From NCBI RefSeq assembly GCF_000224065.1, contig NZ_AFWT01000012.1, positions 1-64,000 of the forward strand: a stretch of 64,000 nt of DNA. The letters are read 5' to 3'. The number at the start of each line of letters is the position of its first letter. Within the stretch, counting starts at the first letter, position 1. Both the position numbers and the translations under genes were made by a program. This document shows, piece after piece, positions 23,725-33,719 of the stretch. The notes beneath the pieces were generated by a model. The model saw only the letters and a program-made list of their open reading frames with translations. It did not search any database and was not told the origin of the DNA. The stretch is from Thiorhodococcus drewsii AZ1. Its GTDB lineage: Bacteria; Pseudomonadota; Gammaproteobacteria; Chromatiales; Chromatiaceae.

Positions 23725-24417
23725 ATGAGCAGCAGATTTTTTTCGATCGCCTTGCCACTCCTGGCCGCACTCACTTGGGCGAACACTGCGTCAGCGGCCA
23801 CCATCGTCGTCACCGACAAGGCCACATGGGAGACCAAGATCCTCAACCTGACCCATGCCTTCAACACCGAGAACTTCGACGACTCCACACTCAACCACGA
23901 GCTGAGTTACAGCACGAGCGCGGGCGGCGTCTACGAGCCGGAGATTGGGGCCGGAGATGACGATGGCGTCTGGAAAGATCTCGTCGCCAAACCAAGGGGC
24001 CAGTACGCCAAGCTCACCACAACCTTCGAGATCTTCGGCGGCAGCTATGGAATCGGAGGCAATTGGGATCTGAGACCCGCCGGTCACGGCTCACATATCG
24101 AGATCACACTTCTGGACGCGGCAGGTCTGGAGATCGCGTCTCACGAGATCCCTTATCTGAAAGGCGAATTCTGGGGGGTCATCTCGGACCAGAAATTCAG
24201 CGCAGTGAAATTTGCCAGCTATTACGGCGCCAACAATGAGACTCAGGAGACCTATTATCTCGAAGACATGGTCTATAGCCGGGGAGACATCATGGCCTCA
24301 GCAACCTCAGTGCCCCTGCCCGCAGCCTTCTGGCTCTTTACCTCCAGCCTGCTGGGCCTCGTCGGGATCGGGCGCTGGCGCGGCGGCACATCCATGACGC
24401 CACCCGAGATGGCTTAG
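23725..24417 (+). CDS. Secreted VPLPA-CTERM sorting-domain protein
   Basis: A 230-residue exported protein. It has an N-terminal signal peptide (MSSRFFSIALPLLAALTWAN, cleavage likely after TASA), a beta-rich middle domain of unknown function (about 28-195), and a C-terminal tripartite sorting tail: VPLPAAFWLF (about 199), a hydrophobic helix, then a basic end GRWRGG. This is the VPLPA/PEP-CTERM signal handled by exosortase/archaeosortase-type enzymes, so the protein is probably surface- or matrix-attached. The exosortase itself is not in the window. The middle domain is not recognised; sugar or matrix binding is possible. Confidence 0.8.
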   Translation: MSSRFFSIALPLLAALTWANTASAATIVVTDKATWETKILNLTHAFNTENFDDSTLNHELSYSTSAGGVYEPEIGAGDDDGVWKDLVAKPRGQYAKLTTTFEIFGGSYGIGGNWDLRPAGHGSHIEITLLDAAGLEIASHEIPYLKGEFWGVISDQKFSAVKFASYYGANNETQETYYLEDMVYSRGDIMASATSVPLPAAFWLFTSSLLGLVGIGRWRGGTSMTPPEMA

Positions 24418-24649
24418 AAGCCACGCAACCGGCGCAAGGACATAGACAGCCCCAAAACCTTCCACCTCCTCCCCATCCCGCCAACCCTCTCTCACACAGC
24501 GCACGTCCGACGACGCGCGCCTGTCTTCATCTTGTCATGCGCGCGACACTCGACTTGAGCTAGCATTGCGCGCACGCGAGCTTGATAAAACGCGCGCCCA
24601 TCGAGCCATCGGCGATCGATTCATCCAAACATTACGGGGATTCAAAACG

Positions 24650-25756
24650 TTGCGAAGCCTGTCACTGCGCCACCACCTCCTGCCTCTCGCATTGTCCATC
24701 CTGGCCGCCCCCCTCTTCGCCCACGCCGAAGAACAGGTTCATCTCTATAACTGGAGCGACTATTTCGCCGAGGACACGCTCTCCGACTTCGAGTCGCAGA
24801 CCCATATCCGCCCGGTGCTGGACGTCTACGACTCCAATGAGGTATTGGAAGCCAAGCTCTTCGCAGGCAGCAGCGGTTACGATCTCATCTTCCCCACGGC
24901 CCGACCCTTCGCTGCGCGTCATATCAAGGCGGGACTGTACCAGCCGCTCGACAGATCAAAATTGCCCGGACTGGACCAGATTGACCCGGACATCATGAAA
25001 AGCCTGGAGGGCATCGATCCGGGACACGCCTATCTGGTTCCCTATATGTGGGGCACCACCGGACTCGGGGTGAATCTGAAGAAGGTCAAGGCCGCGCTGG
25101 GCGAGGACGCCCCAATGGATACCTGGGGGCTCATCTTCGACCCGGACAAGGCATCCAAGCTCGCCGGCTGCGGCATCGCCCTGCTCGACGACGCCACCGA
25201 GGTCTTTGCGGCCGCGCTCGCCTATCTAGGCAAGGATCCAAACAGCCTCGCCAAGGACGACCTCGCCGCTGCAGCCGAGTTGATCAAGGGCGCGCACCCC
25301 TATATTCGCTATTTCCATTCGTCCCAGTACATCACCGACCTCGCCAATGGCGATCTGTGCGTAGCCCATGGCTACTCCGGCGACGTACTCCAGGCCAAGG
25401 AACGCGCCGAGGAGGCCGGCAAGGGTGTCGAGGTCGGCTACCGAATTCCGCGTGAGGGCGCGGTACTCTGGACGGACGTGATGGCAATCCCGAAGGACGC
25501 CCCCAATCCGGCCGGAGCGCACGCCTTCATCGCCTATCTGCTCGACCCCAAAGTGATCGCCAAGATCTCAGACTATGTCTTCTACGCCAACCCGAACCTG
25601 GCCGCGACCCCCTTGGTCGACGCCAAACTGCGTGAGGATCCGGGCATCTATCCTTCGTCCGACGTGAAGGTGCACCTGTTCGTGCTCACTGAGCGCAACG
25701 ACCGCGACATGCGCGCCCTGAACCGGCTCTGGACCCGGCTCAAGGCCAATCGCTGA
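24650..25756 (+). CDS. potF: Putrescine ABC transporter periplasmic binding protein (PotF-like)
   Basis: About 368 residues. The family fold and key stretches follow E. coli PotF closely: LYNWSDYFAEDTL, VYDSNEVLEAKL, PYMWGTTGLGVN, RYFHSSQYITDLANGD, DYVFYANPNLAATPLV. It binds putrescine in the periplasm and hands it to the PotH/PotI permease. I prefer the TTG at 24650: it has GGGGA 9 nt upstream and gives a clean Sec signal peptide ending FAHA/EE. An in-frame ATG at 24566 would add 28 hydrophilic residues before the signal. First gene of a four-gene operon. Confidence 0.88.
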   Translation: MRSLSLRHHLLPLALSILAAPLFAHAEEQVHLYNWSDYFAEDTLSDFESQTHIRPVLDVYDSNEVLEAKLFAGSSGYDLIFPTARPFAARHIKAGLYQPLDRSKLPGLDQIDPDIMKSLEGIDPGHAYLVPYMWGTTGLGVNLKKVKAALGEDAPMDTWGLIFDPDKASKLAGCGIALLDDATEVFAAALAYLGKDPNSLAKDDLAAAAELIKGAHPYIRYFHSSQYITDLANGDLCVAHGYSGDVLQAKERAEEAGKGVEVGYRIPREGAVLWTDVMAIPKDAPNPAGAHAFIAYLLDPKVIAKISDYVFYANPNLAATPLVDAKLREDPGIYPSSDVKVHLFVLTERNDRDMRALNRLWTRLKANR

Positions 25757-25777
25757 ACACAGGTCAAGACGCTATCC

Positions 25778-26914
25778 ATGGCCGCAACCCCAGAACGGCG
25801 CCTGCTCGAACCCTGGCAGGATCCCAAAGCCGCACCCTATGTCCGTATCGAGCGCCTCACCAAGCAGTTCGGCGATGTCTACGCGGTCGATGACATCAAC
25901 CTCAACATCTTCAAGGGCGAGTTTTTCTCCCTGCTCGGAAGCTCGGGCTGCGGCAAATCGACCCTACTGAGACTGCTTGCCGGGCTCGAATACCCGACTG
26001 CAGGCAAGATCTATATCGATGGGGTGGATGTGACCCGGGTGCCGCCCTACTCGCGCCCGGTCAATATGATGTTCCAGTCCTACGCGCTCTTTCCGCACAT
26101 GAGCGTGGAACAGAACATCGAGTTCGGCCTCAAACAGGATCGCCTGCCGCGCAAGGAGCGCACGGAACGGATCGCCGAGATGCTGGATCTGCTCAAAATC
26201 ACGGATTTGCGCAAGCGTCGTCCGAACCAGATCTCGGGCGGTCAGCGCCAACGTGTCGCGCTGGCGCGCAGTCTGGCCAAGCACCCCAAGCTCCTGCTGC
26301 TCGACGAACCGCTCGGCGCACTGGACAAACGTCTGCGCGAGAACACCCAGTTCGAACTGGTCAATCTGCAAGAGCGGCTCGGCACCACCTTCGTGACCGT
26401 CACCCACGATCAGGAAGAGGCCATGACCATGTCGACCCGGATCGCGGTCATGGAGGCCGGGCAGATCATGCAGGTCGACACCCCGACGGCGATCTACGAG
26501 TTCCCGACCTGCCGCTTCGTGGCCGAGTTCATCGGTTCGGTGAACCTCTTCGAAGGCAAGGTGATGGCCAGCGAGGGCAACGAGATTCTGGTCGAGGCCG
26601 CAGCGGGATTCACCATCCGCATGCGCAGCTACCAACCGCATCCGCTCGGCACACCGGTGACGGTCGCCATCCGACCCGAAAAGATGCGGCTCTGCCCGGC
26701 CTACGATCCGAACGGCGTCAATCAGATCAAGGGGATCGTGGAAGACATCGCCTATCTCGGCGACGTCTCCATCTACCGCATCCGTGTCGGCGAAGGAAAA
26801 TTGGTCGAGATGACACTCACCAACATCCAGCCGCGCACCGAGCAGGCACTGACCTGGGAACAGGAGGTCGCCATCGAATGGTCGCCCACCAGCGGCGTGG
26901 TGCTCTCCGAATGA
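25778..26914 (+). CDS. potG: Putrescine ABC transporter ATP-binding protein (PotG-like)
   Basis: A 378-residue ABC ATPase. Walker A GSSGCGKST is near residue 52, the signature ISGGQRQRVALARS near 149 and Walker B LLLLDEPLGALD near 171, followed by the switch His in VTVTHDQEEA. The C-terminal about 130 residues form the TOBE-type regulatory domain seen in PotA/PotG. It powers import at the inner face of the membrane. It is 21 bp after potF and 22 bp before potH. All catalytic motifs are intact. Confidence 0.93.
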   Translation: MAATPERRLLEPWQDPKAAPYVRIERLTKQFGDVYAVDDINLNIFKGEFFSLLGSSGCGKSTLLRLLAGLEYPTAGKIYIDGVDVTRVPPYSRPVNMMFQSYALFPHMSVEQNIEFGLKQDRLPRKERTERIAEMLDLLKITDLRKRRPNQISGGQRQRVALARSLAKHPKLLLLDEPLGALDKRLRENTQFELVNLQERLGTTFVTVTHDQEEAMTMSTRIAVMEAGQIMQVDTPTAIYEFPTCRFVAEFIGSVNLFEGKVMASEGNEILVEAAAGFTIRMRSYQPHPLGTPVTVAIRPEKMRLCPAYDPNGVNQIKGIVEDIAYLGDVSIYRIRVGEGKLVEMTLTNIQPRTEQALTWEQEVAIEWSPTSGVVLSE

Positions 26915-26936
26915 CTCCCCTGATCGATCCAATCGC

Positions 26937-27857
26937 ATGAGTCAGCCCCCGCACACCCACGGGCCGCACACCAGCCGCCTGAGCCGCCTGGTCAACATCG
27001 GCATTCCCTACCTCTGGCTGGGACTCTTCTTCCTGCTGCCCTTCGTCATCGTGCTGCAGATCAGCGTGGCCGAGCCGGCGCTCGCACAGCCGCCCTATAC
27101 CCAGCTCTGGGAATGGGTCGAGGATGGCCTGCTGCAGATTCAGATCAACCTGCAGAACTTCATGCTCATCTGGGAAGACGAAATCTATCTCGCCGCCTTC
27201 CTGAACTCGCTCTGGGTCGCCTTCGTCTGCACCCTGATCTGTCTGCTGCTCGGCTACCCCATGGCCTATGCCATCGCCACCGCACCGGAACGGCGCCGGA
27301 CACCCTTGCTGATGCTCATCATCCTGCCCTTCTGGACCTCGTTCCTGATCCGGGTCTATGCCTGGATCGGCATCCTCAACACCAATGGCTTGCTGAATCA
27401 TTTTCTGCTCTGGCTCGGCGTCATCGACGAACCGCTACAGATCCTGCACACCCAGACAGCCGTCTACATCGGCGTCGTCTATTCCTATCTGCCGTTCATG
27501 ATCCTGCCGCTCTACGCCAACCTCACCCGGCTCGATCCGACCCTGCTGGAGGCCGCCGCCGACCTCGGATGCCGCCCACTGCGCGCCTTCCTGCGGGTGA
27601 CGCTACCGCTGTCCATGGCCGGTATCATCGCCGGCAGCATGCTGGTCTTCATCCCGGTGGTCGGCGAGTTCGTGATCCCGGACCTGCTCGGCAGCCCCGG
27701 CAGCCTCATGGTCGGCAAACTGCTCTGGACCGAGTTCTTCTCCAACAAGGACTGGCCGCTCGCCTCGGCGCTCGCGATCGTGCTGCTCGGAACCCTGGTG
27801 GTTCCATTCGTGCTCATGCAACGCCTGCAACAGAACATGGACGAGAACCAGACATGA
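26937..27857 (+). CDS. potH: Putrescine ABC transporter permease (PotH-like)
   Basis: A 306-residue inner-membrane permease with about six helices. The cytoplasmic EAA coupling loop is visible as LEAAADLGCRPLRAFLRVTLPLS (about 203-225). An N-terminal extension MSQPPHTHGPHTSR rich in His/Pro precedes the first helix. It forms the channel with PotI and docks on PotG. Its stop overlaps the potI start (ATGA), indicating translational coupling. Confidence 0.93.
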   Translation: MSQPPHTHGPHTSRLSRLVNIGIPYLWLGLFFLLPFVIVLQISVAEPALAQPPYTQLWEWVEDGLLQIQINLQNFMLIWEDEIYLAAFLNSLWVAFVCTLICLLLGYPMAYAIATAPERRRTPLLMLIILPFWTSFLIRVYAWIGILNTNGLLNHFLLWLGVIDEPLQILHTQTAVYIGVVYSYLPFMILPLYANLTRLDPTLLEAAADLGCRPLRAFLRVTLPLSMAGIIAGSMLVFIPVVGEFVIPDLLGSPGSLMVGKLLWTEFFSNKDWPLASALAIVLLGTLVVPFVLMQRLQQNMDENQT

Positions 27858-28654
27858 AGCGCCGCTCCTGGCCCCTGCTCGGCATCCTCGCATTCGGCTA
27901 CGCCTTCCTCTACGTGCCGATCCTGCTGCTGATCCTCTACTCCTTCAACGAGTCGCGACTCGTCACCGTCTGGTCCGGATTCTCGTTCAAGTGGTATGGC
28001 GAACTGATGCACAACCATCAGTTGCTCGATGCGGCCTGGCTCAGCGTTCGCGTCGCCGCAACCAACGCCTCGGTCGCTATCGTGCTGGGCACGCTCGCCG
28101 CCAACGCACTGGTCAGACATGGCCGTTTCCGGGGGCGCTCCGGATTCGAGCTGCTCCTGACCGCTCCGCTGGTGATGCCCGACGTCATCATCGGACTCTC
28201 GCTATTGCTGCTGTTCGTCGCCATGCAGCACACCATCGGCTGGCCCGACGGGCGCGGATTCACCACCATCACCATCGCCCACATCACCTTCAGCACCGCC
28301 TATGTCGCCGTCGTCGTGCGTTCGCGACTCGCCCAAATGGATCGATCCCTGGAGGAAGCAGCGATGGACCTGGGCGCCCGCCCGCTCGGCGTCTATACGC
28401 GCATCACCCTGCCACTCATCGCCCCTGCACTGTTCTCAGGCTGGCTACTGGCCTTCACCCTCTCGCTCGACGATCTGGTCATCGCCAGCTTCGTCTCAGG
28501 CCCCGGATCGACGACTCTACCCATGGTGGTCTATTCCAGCGTGCGCATGGGCGTCTCACCCCAGATCAACGCACTCGCCACACTGATCGTCGCCGTCGTC
28601 ACCCTCGCCGTCCTCATCGCCGGCATTTCACTGCGGCGCGACTCAAAGCGTTAG
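27854..28654 (+). CDS. potI: Putrescine ABC transporter permease (PotI-like)
   Basis: A 266-residue inner-membrane permease with about six helices and the EAA loop EEAAMDLGARPLGVYTRITLPLI (about 173-195). It starts inside the potH stop codon. The gene order binding protein-ATPase-permease-permease is that of potFGHI rather than potABCD, and the binding protein supports putrescine as the main substrate. It is the last gene of the operon; no clear terminator was found downstream. Confidence 0.93.
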   Translation: MKRRSWPLLGILAFGYAFLYVPILLLILYSFNESRLVTVWSGFSFKWYGELMHNHQLLDAAWLSVRVAATNASVAIVLGTLAANALVRHGRFRGRSGFELLLTAPLVMPDVIIGLSLLLLFVAMQHTIGWPDGRGFTTITIAHITFSTAYVAVVVRSRLAQMDRSLEEAAMDLGARPLGVYTRITLPLIAPALFSGWLLAFTLSLDDLVIASFVSGPGSTTLPMVVYSSVRMGVSPQINALATLIVAVVTLAVLIAGISLRRDSKR

Positions 28655-28786
28655 AGGCATACTAGACGGCGCCGGATCGAGGTCCGCCGTCCAAAAGCGA
28701 CCGCACCAACTGGCGCTGCGACCGCTCCGAGATCGATCTGCAGTTGACCAGCGGGGATTGGCGAGGCGACGAGGGTCGGATGCGGC

Positions 28787-28975
28787 TCAGCTCGCGAGGG
28801 CGGCGGCAGGTTCGATCGAATCGCCCGCCATAGCCGCCGACGCCGACGCCTCGTGCAGCAGCGCATCCAGCAAACGGCGGCTAAGCTCTGACTTCGAGGC
28901 GGTCGCACAGGGATATGAGCGCGTCCACCTTGGCGACGATGCGATGTGGTTCGGGGACGAGGGAGACGTAGGAAT
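28787..28975 (-). pseudogene. C-terminal remnant of a type I restriction specificity subunit (HsdS), frameshifted
   Basis: On the minus strand one frame reads LVPEPHRIVAKVDALISLCDRLE, the hallmark HsdS C-terminal motif (P-EQ-RIVAKVDELM-LCD-LE). After a one-base frame slip near 28890 the next frame continues SELSRRLLDALLHEA to a TGA ending at 28787, again as in HsdS tails. There is no start, no target-recognition domain and no hsdM/hsdR nearby. It is a leftover of a lost restriction-modification locus between the pot operon and the histidine kinase. The rest of the 28655-29013 gap shows nothing else recognisable. Confidence 0.6.
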
Positions 28976-29013
28976 GACGCCTCTTTCAGCCTCACCCCAT
29001 CTGCGACGTTAGG

Positions 29014-32000
29014 ATGGACGCCCTGAGAAGAGTCGACTGCGAGCGCCGCGCAATGCCTATGCCACGCACTTCAGCCCTGACCGCAAAGTCTCATGCGCAG
29101 ATCCTGCCATGGCTCGTGCTGGCGGCAGGCTTGGCCCTCACCTACCTGTCCTGGCAGCACGTGCGTCAGGAGACCGCCCAGGCCCTGGAGGCCGATTTCC
29201 AGTTCTGGGTCACCAAGGTCGCCGACAGCATCGAGTCGCGCCTCGCGCGCGATGTCCAGATTTTGCGCGGTGCGGCCGGACTCTTCGCGGCGTCGGTCGA
29301 TGTGAACCGTCAAGAGTTCCACGATTACATCACCGCCCTGCGGCTCGGAGAGCGCCACCTGGGCATCCATGACATCGGGTTTTCGCTGCTCGTCCCTGCC
29401 GACCAGAAGGCGGCGCATGTGGCAGCCATCCGTCGCGAGGGATATCCCGACTACAGGATTCGATCGCCGGAGGGACGCACGTTCTATACCTCGGTGATCT
29501 ACATCGAGCCGTTCTCCAAGCCCCACCAGCGGGCCTTGGGGTTCGACATGTCGCTCGATCCGGCACTCTGGGCGGCCGCCGAGCAGGCGCGCGACGCGGG
29601 CGCGGCAATGCTTTCGGGACCAGTCGAGCTGGAGCATGAAAAGGAGCCCAACGCCCAGACCAGCGCGCTCCTGCTCATGCCGGTCTATCGCATTGGGATG
29701 CCGCACGAAACCCTGTCTGAGCGGCGGAAGCATGTGCAGGGTTGGATCTTCTCGCTCCTGCGCCTGAACGATCTCCTGACCAATGTGATGGGTGCGGTCC
29801 AGTTCTCGGAGATGCGATCCGTCTTGCGGCTGACCCTCTATGACGGGACCGAGCCTGCAGATGCCGCCAAGCTGTTCAGCCTAAGCCCGGCACAGACGGG
29901 AACCGACCGCCAACCAGGCTTCCGGTCGACACGAGAGATCCGTTTCGGTGGACACTCCTGGCTGCTGGAAATGGCCTCGACCCCGCAGTATGAGTCGCGC
30001 CTGGACAGCCGCCAGACGCTCCTCATTGCACTCGCGGGCTGTATCGGCAGCGCCATGATGGCACTCCTGGTGCGAGTACTGCTCACCGGCCAGCACCGCG
30101 TCGCCGCCGCCTTGAGACAGGCCAAGCAGGCGCTCGAAGCGAATCGAGGGACAGAAGCCGCGCTGCGCCAAAGCGAGCAGCGCTATCGCGAACTGGTGGA
30201 ACAAGCCAATAGTGCAATCCTGCGCGTGGAACGCGACGGACGAATCCTCTTCATCAATCCCTGCGCACAGCGGCTCTTCGGTTGGAGTGAAGACGAGATC
30301 CTCGGTCGGCCAGTCGATAGCCTGCTGCCTGAGCAAACCGCTCAAGACGACGATCATCAGCCTCTATTTCAGAACGTCGTTGCCCGTCCCAATGACTTCG
30401 CCAATAACCTGACCGAAAATCTGTGCCGGAATGGACGCCGCCTGTGGATGATGTGGACCAACTATGCCATCCGCGACGACGATGGCAGGGTGCGGGAGAT
30501 CCTCGCCATCGGCAACAATATCACCGAGCAGAAGCGCCTGAGCGATGCCCTGTCGAAAGAGCGGGGTTTTCTGTCCACCCTGATCCACGCCATTCCTGAT
30601 CTGGTGTGGCTCAAGAGCCCGGACGGCGTCTTCCTCGCCTGCAATCATCGGGTCGAGCGTTTGTTCGGGGTCGAGGAGGGGCAGATCCTGGGCCGCACCG
30701 ACCACGATTTCATGTCCGATGAGCAAGCGGACTTCTTCCGCGCCAACGACCTCAAGGCGATGGTGGCCGGCCGCCCCTGCGTGAACGAGGAGCGACTGAC
30801 CTTCGCCGACGACGGTCACGAAGAGCTGGTCGAAACGATCAAGACCCCGATGTATGACGCAGAAGGGCAGATCATCGGCGTGCTCGGCATCGCACGCGAC
30901 ATCACCGAGGCCCGCCGCGATCGGGAGGCACTGATCGAGGAGCGAGATCTCTCCAACACCCTGATCGACACCATGCAAGCCATCGTCGTCTTGCTCGACC
31001 CAGAGGGACGGATCGTTCGCTTCAATCACTACATGGAAGCGTTGTGCGGTTATAGGCTGGCCGAGTTGAAGGGACGTTCCTGGTTCGAAACGCTTTTGCC
31101 GGAACGCGAGCGCGATCCCATCCGCAACCGGTTCGGCGCTGCGCTGCGCGGCTCGTCCACCTGCGGCGCGCTGAGCACCATCCTGACGCGTGACGGTGAG
31201 GAGCGACTGATCGAGTGGCACGACAAGGCGCTTGCAGGACCCAGCGGGGACGTGATCGGTCTGCTCGCGACCGGCCAAGATGTCACCGAGCAAAAACGCG
31301 CGGAGACAGAAATTCAGGCCCTGAACGCAGGGCTCGAAAATCGCGTTGCCGAGCGCACCACCGAGCTCCAGGCCGAGATCGCCGAACGCAAACGCATCGA
31401 GCAGGTGCTCCAGGCCGCCAAGAGCGAGGCGGAGGCCGGCAACCGGGCCAAGTCGGAGTTCCTGGCCAACATGAGCCATGAGATCCGCACACCGATGAAC
31501 GCCATCATCGGCATGACCCATCTGGCCTTGCAGACCAAACTCGACCGCAAACAGCGCAACTATATCGAGAAGGTGAGCCACTCGGCCGACGCGCTGCTGG
31601 GCATCATCAACGATATCCTCGACGTCTCCAAGATCGAGGCCGGCAAGCTCGCCATCGAGCGCATCGATTTCAACCTGGAGGACATCCTCGGCACACTGGC
31701 CACGGTCGTCGGCCTCAAGGCCGATGAGAAAGGTCTCGAGCTCGTCTTCGACCTGCCGCAAGACTTACCCCTCGCCCTGATCGGCGATCCGTTGCGTCTG
31801 GGACAGATTCTGATCAACCTCGGCAACAATGCGGTCAAATTCACCCAGCACGGCGAGATCGTCATCGGGGCCGAGGTGCTCGAACAGGATGCGAGCCAAT
31901 GCCGGCTGCATTTTTTCGTTCGAGACACCGGCATTGGCCTGCCCCCCGAGCAACAGCGCTCCTTGTTTCGCGCCTTCAGCCAAGCGGACACTTCGACCAC

Positions 32001-33645
32001 CCGTCAATTCGGCGGCACCGGGCTGGGACTGTCCATCTCCAAGCATCTGACCGAGCGCATGGGCGGTGAAATCTGGGTCGAGAGCACGCACGGGGTCGGC
32101 AGCACCTTCCATTTCACGGTGCAGCTCGGCAAACACCGGGCTGCGGCGCACCTGCCGCAGAAGGGCGCGGACGCACTCGCGGCGCTGCGGGTACTCGTCG
32201 TCGACGACAATGCTACGGCCCGTCATACCCTCTCCACCATGTTGAAGGCCATTGGTCCACAGGTGGACGAGGCCGACAGCGGAGAGGCGGCCTTGGAGTG
32301 TTTGCGCGCGGCCGGAGACGATCCCTACGGTCTCGTTCTGCTCGACTGGAAGATGCCCAGGATCGACGGTATCGCCACTGCGCGCGCCATCCTCGAAAGC
32401 ACGGACACGGGTCCGCTACCGACCCTGATCATGGTCACCGCCTACGGACGGGAGGAGGCGATGAACGCCGCCAAGGACGTCGGCATCAGTGGCTTTCTGA
32501 CCAAGCCCGTCACGCCATCGAGCTTGCTCGACGCCATCATGCAGTCCCTTAGAAGTACCGCAATCAGCGAGCGCCCCTCCGCTCGGAACCGGATAGCCAC
32601 GGCTGACGACCTAGCCAAGCTGAGCGGAGCCAAGGTACTGATCGTCGAGGATAACGACGTCAATCAGGAGCTGGTGCAGGCGCTGCTGTGCAGCAATGGT
32701 CTCTCCGTGGAGATCGCCGACAACGGTGAAGAGGCGCTTGATTGGCTCGACCGAGAACCCTTTGACGGCGTGCTGATGGACCTTCAGATGCCGGTCATGG
32801 ACGGCTATACCGCGACCCGCGCGATACGCGCGCAACCGCGTTTCAGGGACTTGCCGATCTTGGCGATCACCGCCAACGTCATGACCGGCGAGCGTGAGCG
32901 GGCGATCGCCGCAGGAATGAACGACCAGATCGCCAAGCCCATCGATGTACCAACGCTCTTTGCCACCTTAGCCAAATGGATCGTGCCCGCACGCCCGCTC
33001 GCAGTCTCCCCTGAGGCACAACCGATCCGCAGGTTCGATATCCCGGATCTGCCGGGGATCGATCCAACCGCCGGTCTCGCGCATACCCAAGAGCGAGCGG
33101 CACTCTACCGCCAGCTTCTGGTCCGGTTCTATGAGCAGCAGCAGGGTTTCGCGGAGCAGTTCGAGCGGGCGCGCCAAACGAACGATACCGAGGGCGCCAC
33201 CCTGCTAGCGCAAACCCTCAAGGGTCTCGCCGAGACGATCGGGGCCCACGACGTCCAGGTGGCGGCACACGCATTGGAGTTCGCCTGCGCGAACAGCCAA
33301 GATGTCGAGACTATCGACCGACGGTTCACCGACACACTCGCCGCCCTGACCCCAGTGCTGGCTGGGCTCGCAAGCCTCGCTCCCTCTATCAAAGATGGAT
33401 CGCGGAGCATCGATCGCGCCGCGCTTGCCCCCCTCCTCGCAAGGCTGCAGACCCTTGTGAAGGACAACGACACGGATGCCGCCGAGCTGATCGACGCCCT
33501 GAATCCCCTCCTATCCGAAACCCTGCATTCGGAGCATCTACGATCGGTCGTGGACGCGATCGAGAAGTATGACTTCGAGGCGGCCTTGGCGGCCTTGACT
33601 CGATTGGAGAAGTCGATCGATGGAGAGGAAAACGCCAATTCATAA
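29014..33645 (+). CDS. Hybrid sensor histidine kinase: CHASE - PAS x3 - HisKA - HATPase - REC x2 - Hpt-like
   Basis: A 1543-residue membrane sensor. An N-terminal helix (about 31-47) precedes a periplasmic CHASE domain (about 80-330, [10 protein letters not shown]) and a second helix. Three PAS-like repeats follow (about 390-790), then a coiled region and HisKA with H822 in MSHEIRTP. The HATPase has NAVKF and [10 protein letters not shown]. Two receiver domains carry D1111 (LLDWKMP) and D1256 (LMDLQMP). The C terminus has the shape of an Hpt domain, but the expected phosphohistidine in AHTLKG is Gln (AQTLKG, Q1400), so it probably cannot relay. It converges with an HD-GYP response regulator 74 bp away, a likely partner controlling c-di-GMP. 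Ligand unknown. The start is uncertain: ATG at 29014 or 29053. Confidence 0.9.
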   Translation: MDALRRVDCERRAMPMPRTSALTAKSHAQILPWLVLAAGLALTYLSWQHVRQETAQALEADFQFWVTKVADSIESRLARDVQILRGAAGLFAASVDVNRQEFHDYITALRLGERHLGIHDIGFSLLVPADQKAAHVAAIRREGYPDYRIRSPEGRTFYTSVIYIEPFSKPHQRALGFDMSLDPALWAAAEQARDAGAAMLSGPVELEHEKEPNAQTSALLLMPVYRIGMPHETLSERRKHVQGWIFSLLRLNDLLTNVMGAVQFSEMRSVLRLTLYDGTEPADAAKLFSLSPAQTGTDRQPGFRSTREIRFGGHSWLLEMASTPQYESRLDSRQTLLIALAGCIGSAMMALLVRVLLTGQHRVAAALRQAKQALEANRGTEAALRQSEQRYRELVEQANSAILRVERDGRILFINPCAQRLFGWSEDEILGRPVDSLLPEQTAQDDDHQPLFQNVVARPNDFANNLTENLCRNGRRLWMMWTNYAIRDDDGRVREILAIGNNITEQKRLSDALSKERGFLSTLIHAIPDLVWLKSPDGVFLACNHRVERLFGVEEGQILGRTDHDFMSDEQADFFRANDLKAMVAGRPCVNEERLTFADDGHEELVETIKTPMYDAEGQIIGVLGIARDITEARRDREALIEERDLSNTLIDTMQAIVVLLDPEGRIVRFNHYMEALCGYRLAELKGRSWFETLLPERERDPIRNRFGAALRGSSTCGALSTILTRDGEERLIEWHDKALAGPSGDVIGLLATGQDVTEQKRAETEIQALNAGLENRVAERTTELQAEIAERKRIEQVLQAAKSEAEAGNRAKSEFLANMSHEIRTPMNAIIGMTHLALQTKLDRKQRNYIEKVSHSADALLGIINDILDVSKIEAGKLAIERIDFNLEDILGTLATVVGLKADEKGLELVFDLPQDLPLALIGDPLRLGQILINLGNNAVKFTQHGEIVIGAEVLEQDASQCRLHFFVRDTGIGLPPEQQRSLFRAFSQADTSTTRQFGGTGLGLSISKHLTERMGGEIWVESTHGVGSTFHFTVQLGKHRAAAHLPQKGADALAALRVLVVDDNATARHTLSTMLKAIGPQVDEADSGEAALECLRAAGDDPYGLVLLDWKMPRIDGIATARAILESTDTGPLPTLIMVTAYGREEAMNAAKDVGISGFLTKPVTPSSLLDAIMQSLRSTAISERPSARNRIATADDLAKLSGAKVLIVEDNDVNQELVQALLCSNGLSVEIADNGEEALDWLDREPFDGVLMDLQMPVMDGYTATRAIRAQPRFRDLPILAITANVMTGERERAIAAGMNDQIAKPIDVPTLFATLAKWIVPARPLAVSPEAQPIRRFDIPDLPGIDPTAGLAHTQERAALYRQLLVRFYEQQQGFAEQFERARQTNDTEGATLLAQTLKGLAETIGAHDVQVAAHALEFACANSQDVETIDRRFTDTLAALTPVLAGLASLAPSIKDGSRSIDRAALAPLLARLQTLVKDNDTDAAELIDALNPLLSETLHSEHLRSVVDAIEKYDFEAALAALTRLEKSIDGEENANS

Positions 33646-33719
33646 CGTTTTCCGTTAGCGCCAAGCATGGCCCGACATGTTCAAGCGCCCAAGTGCTTGA
33701 AACCGAACGACGGAACGGA

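Noticed and set aside
30364-31761. 465-codon minus-strand frame within the hybrid kinase gene
   Set aside because: Antisense to PAS/HisKA coding sequence whose domains are clear on the plus strand.
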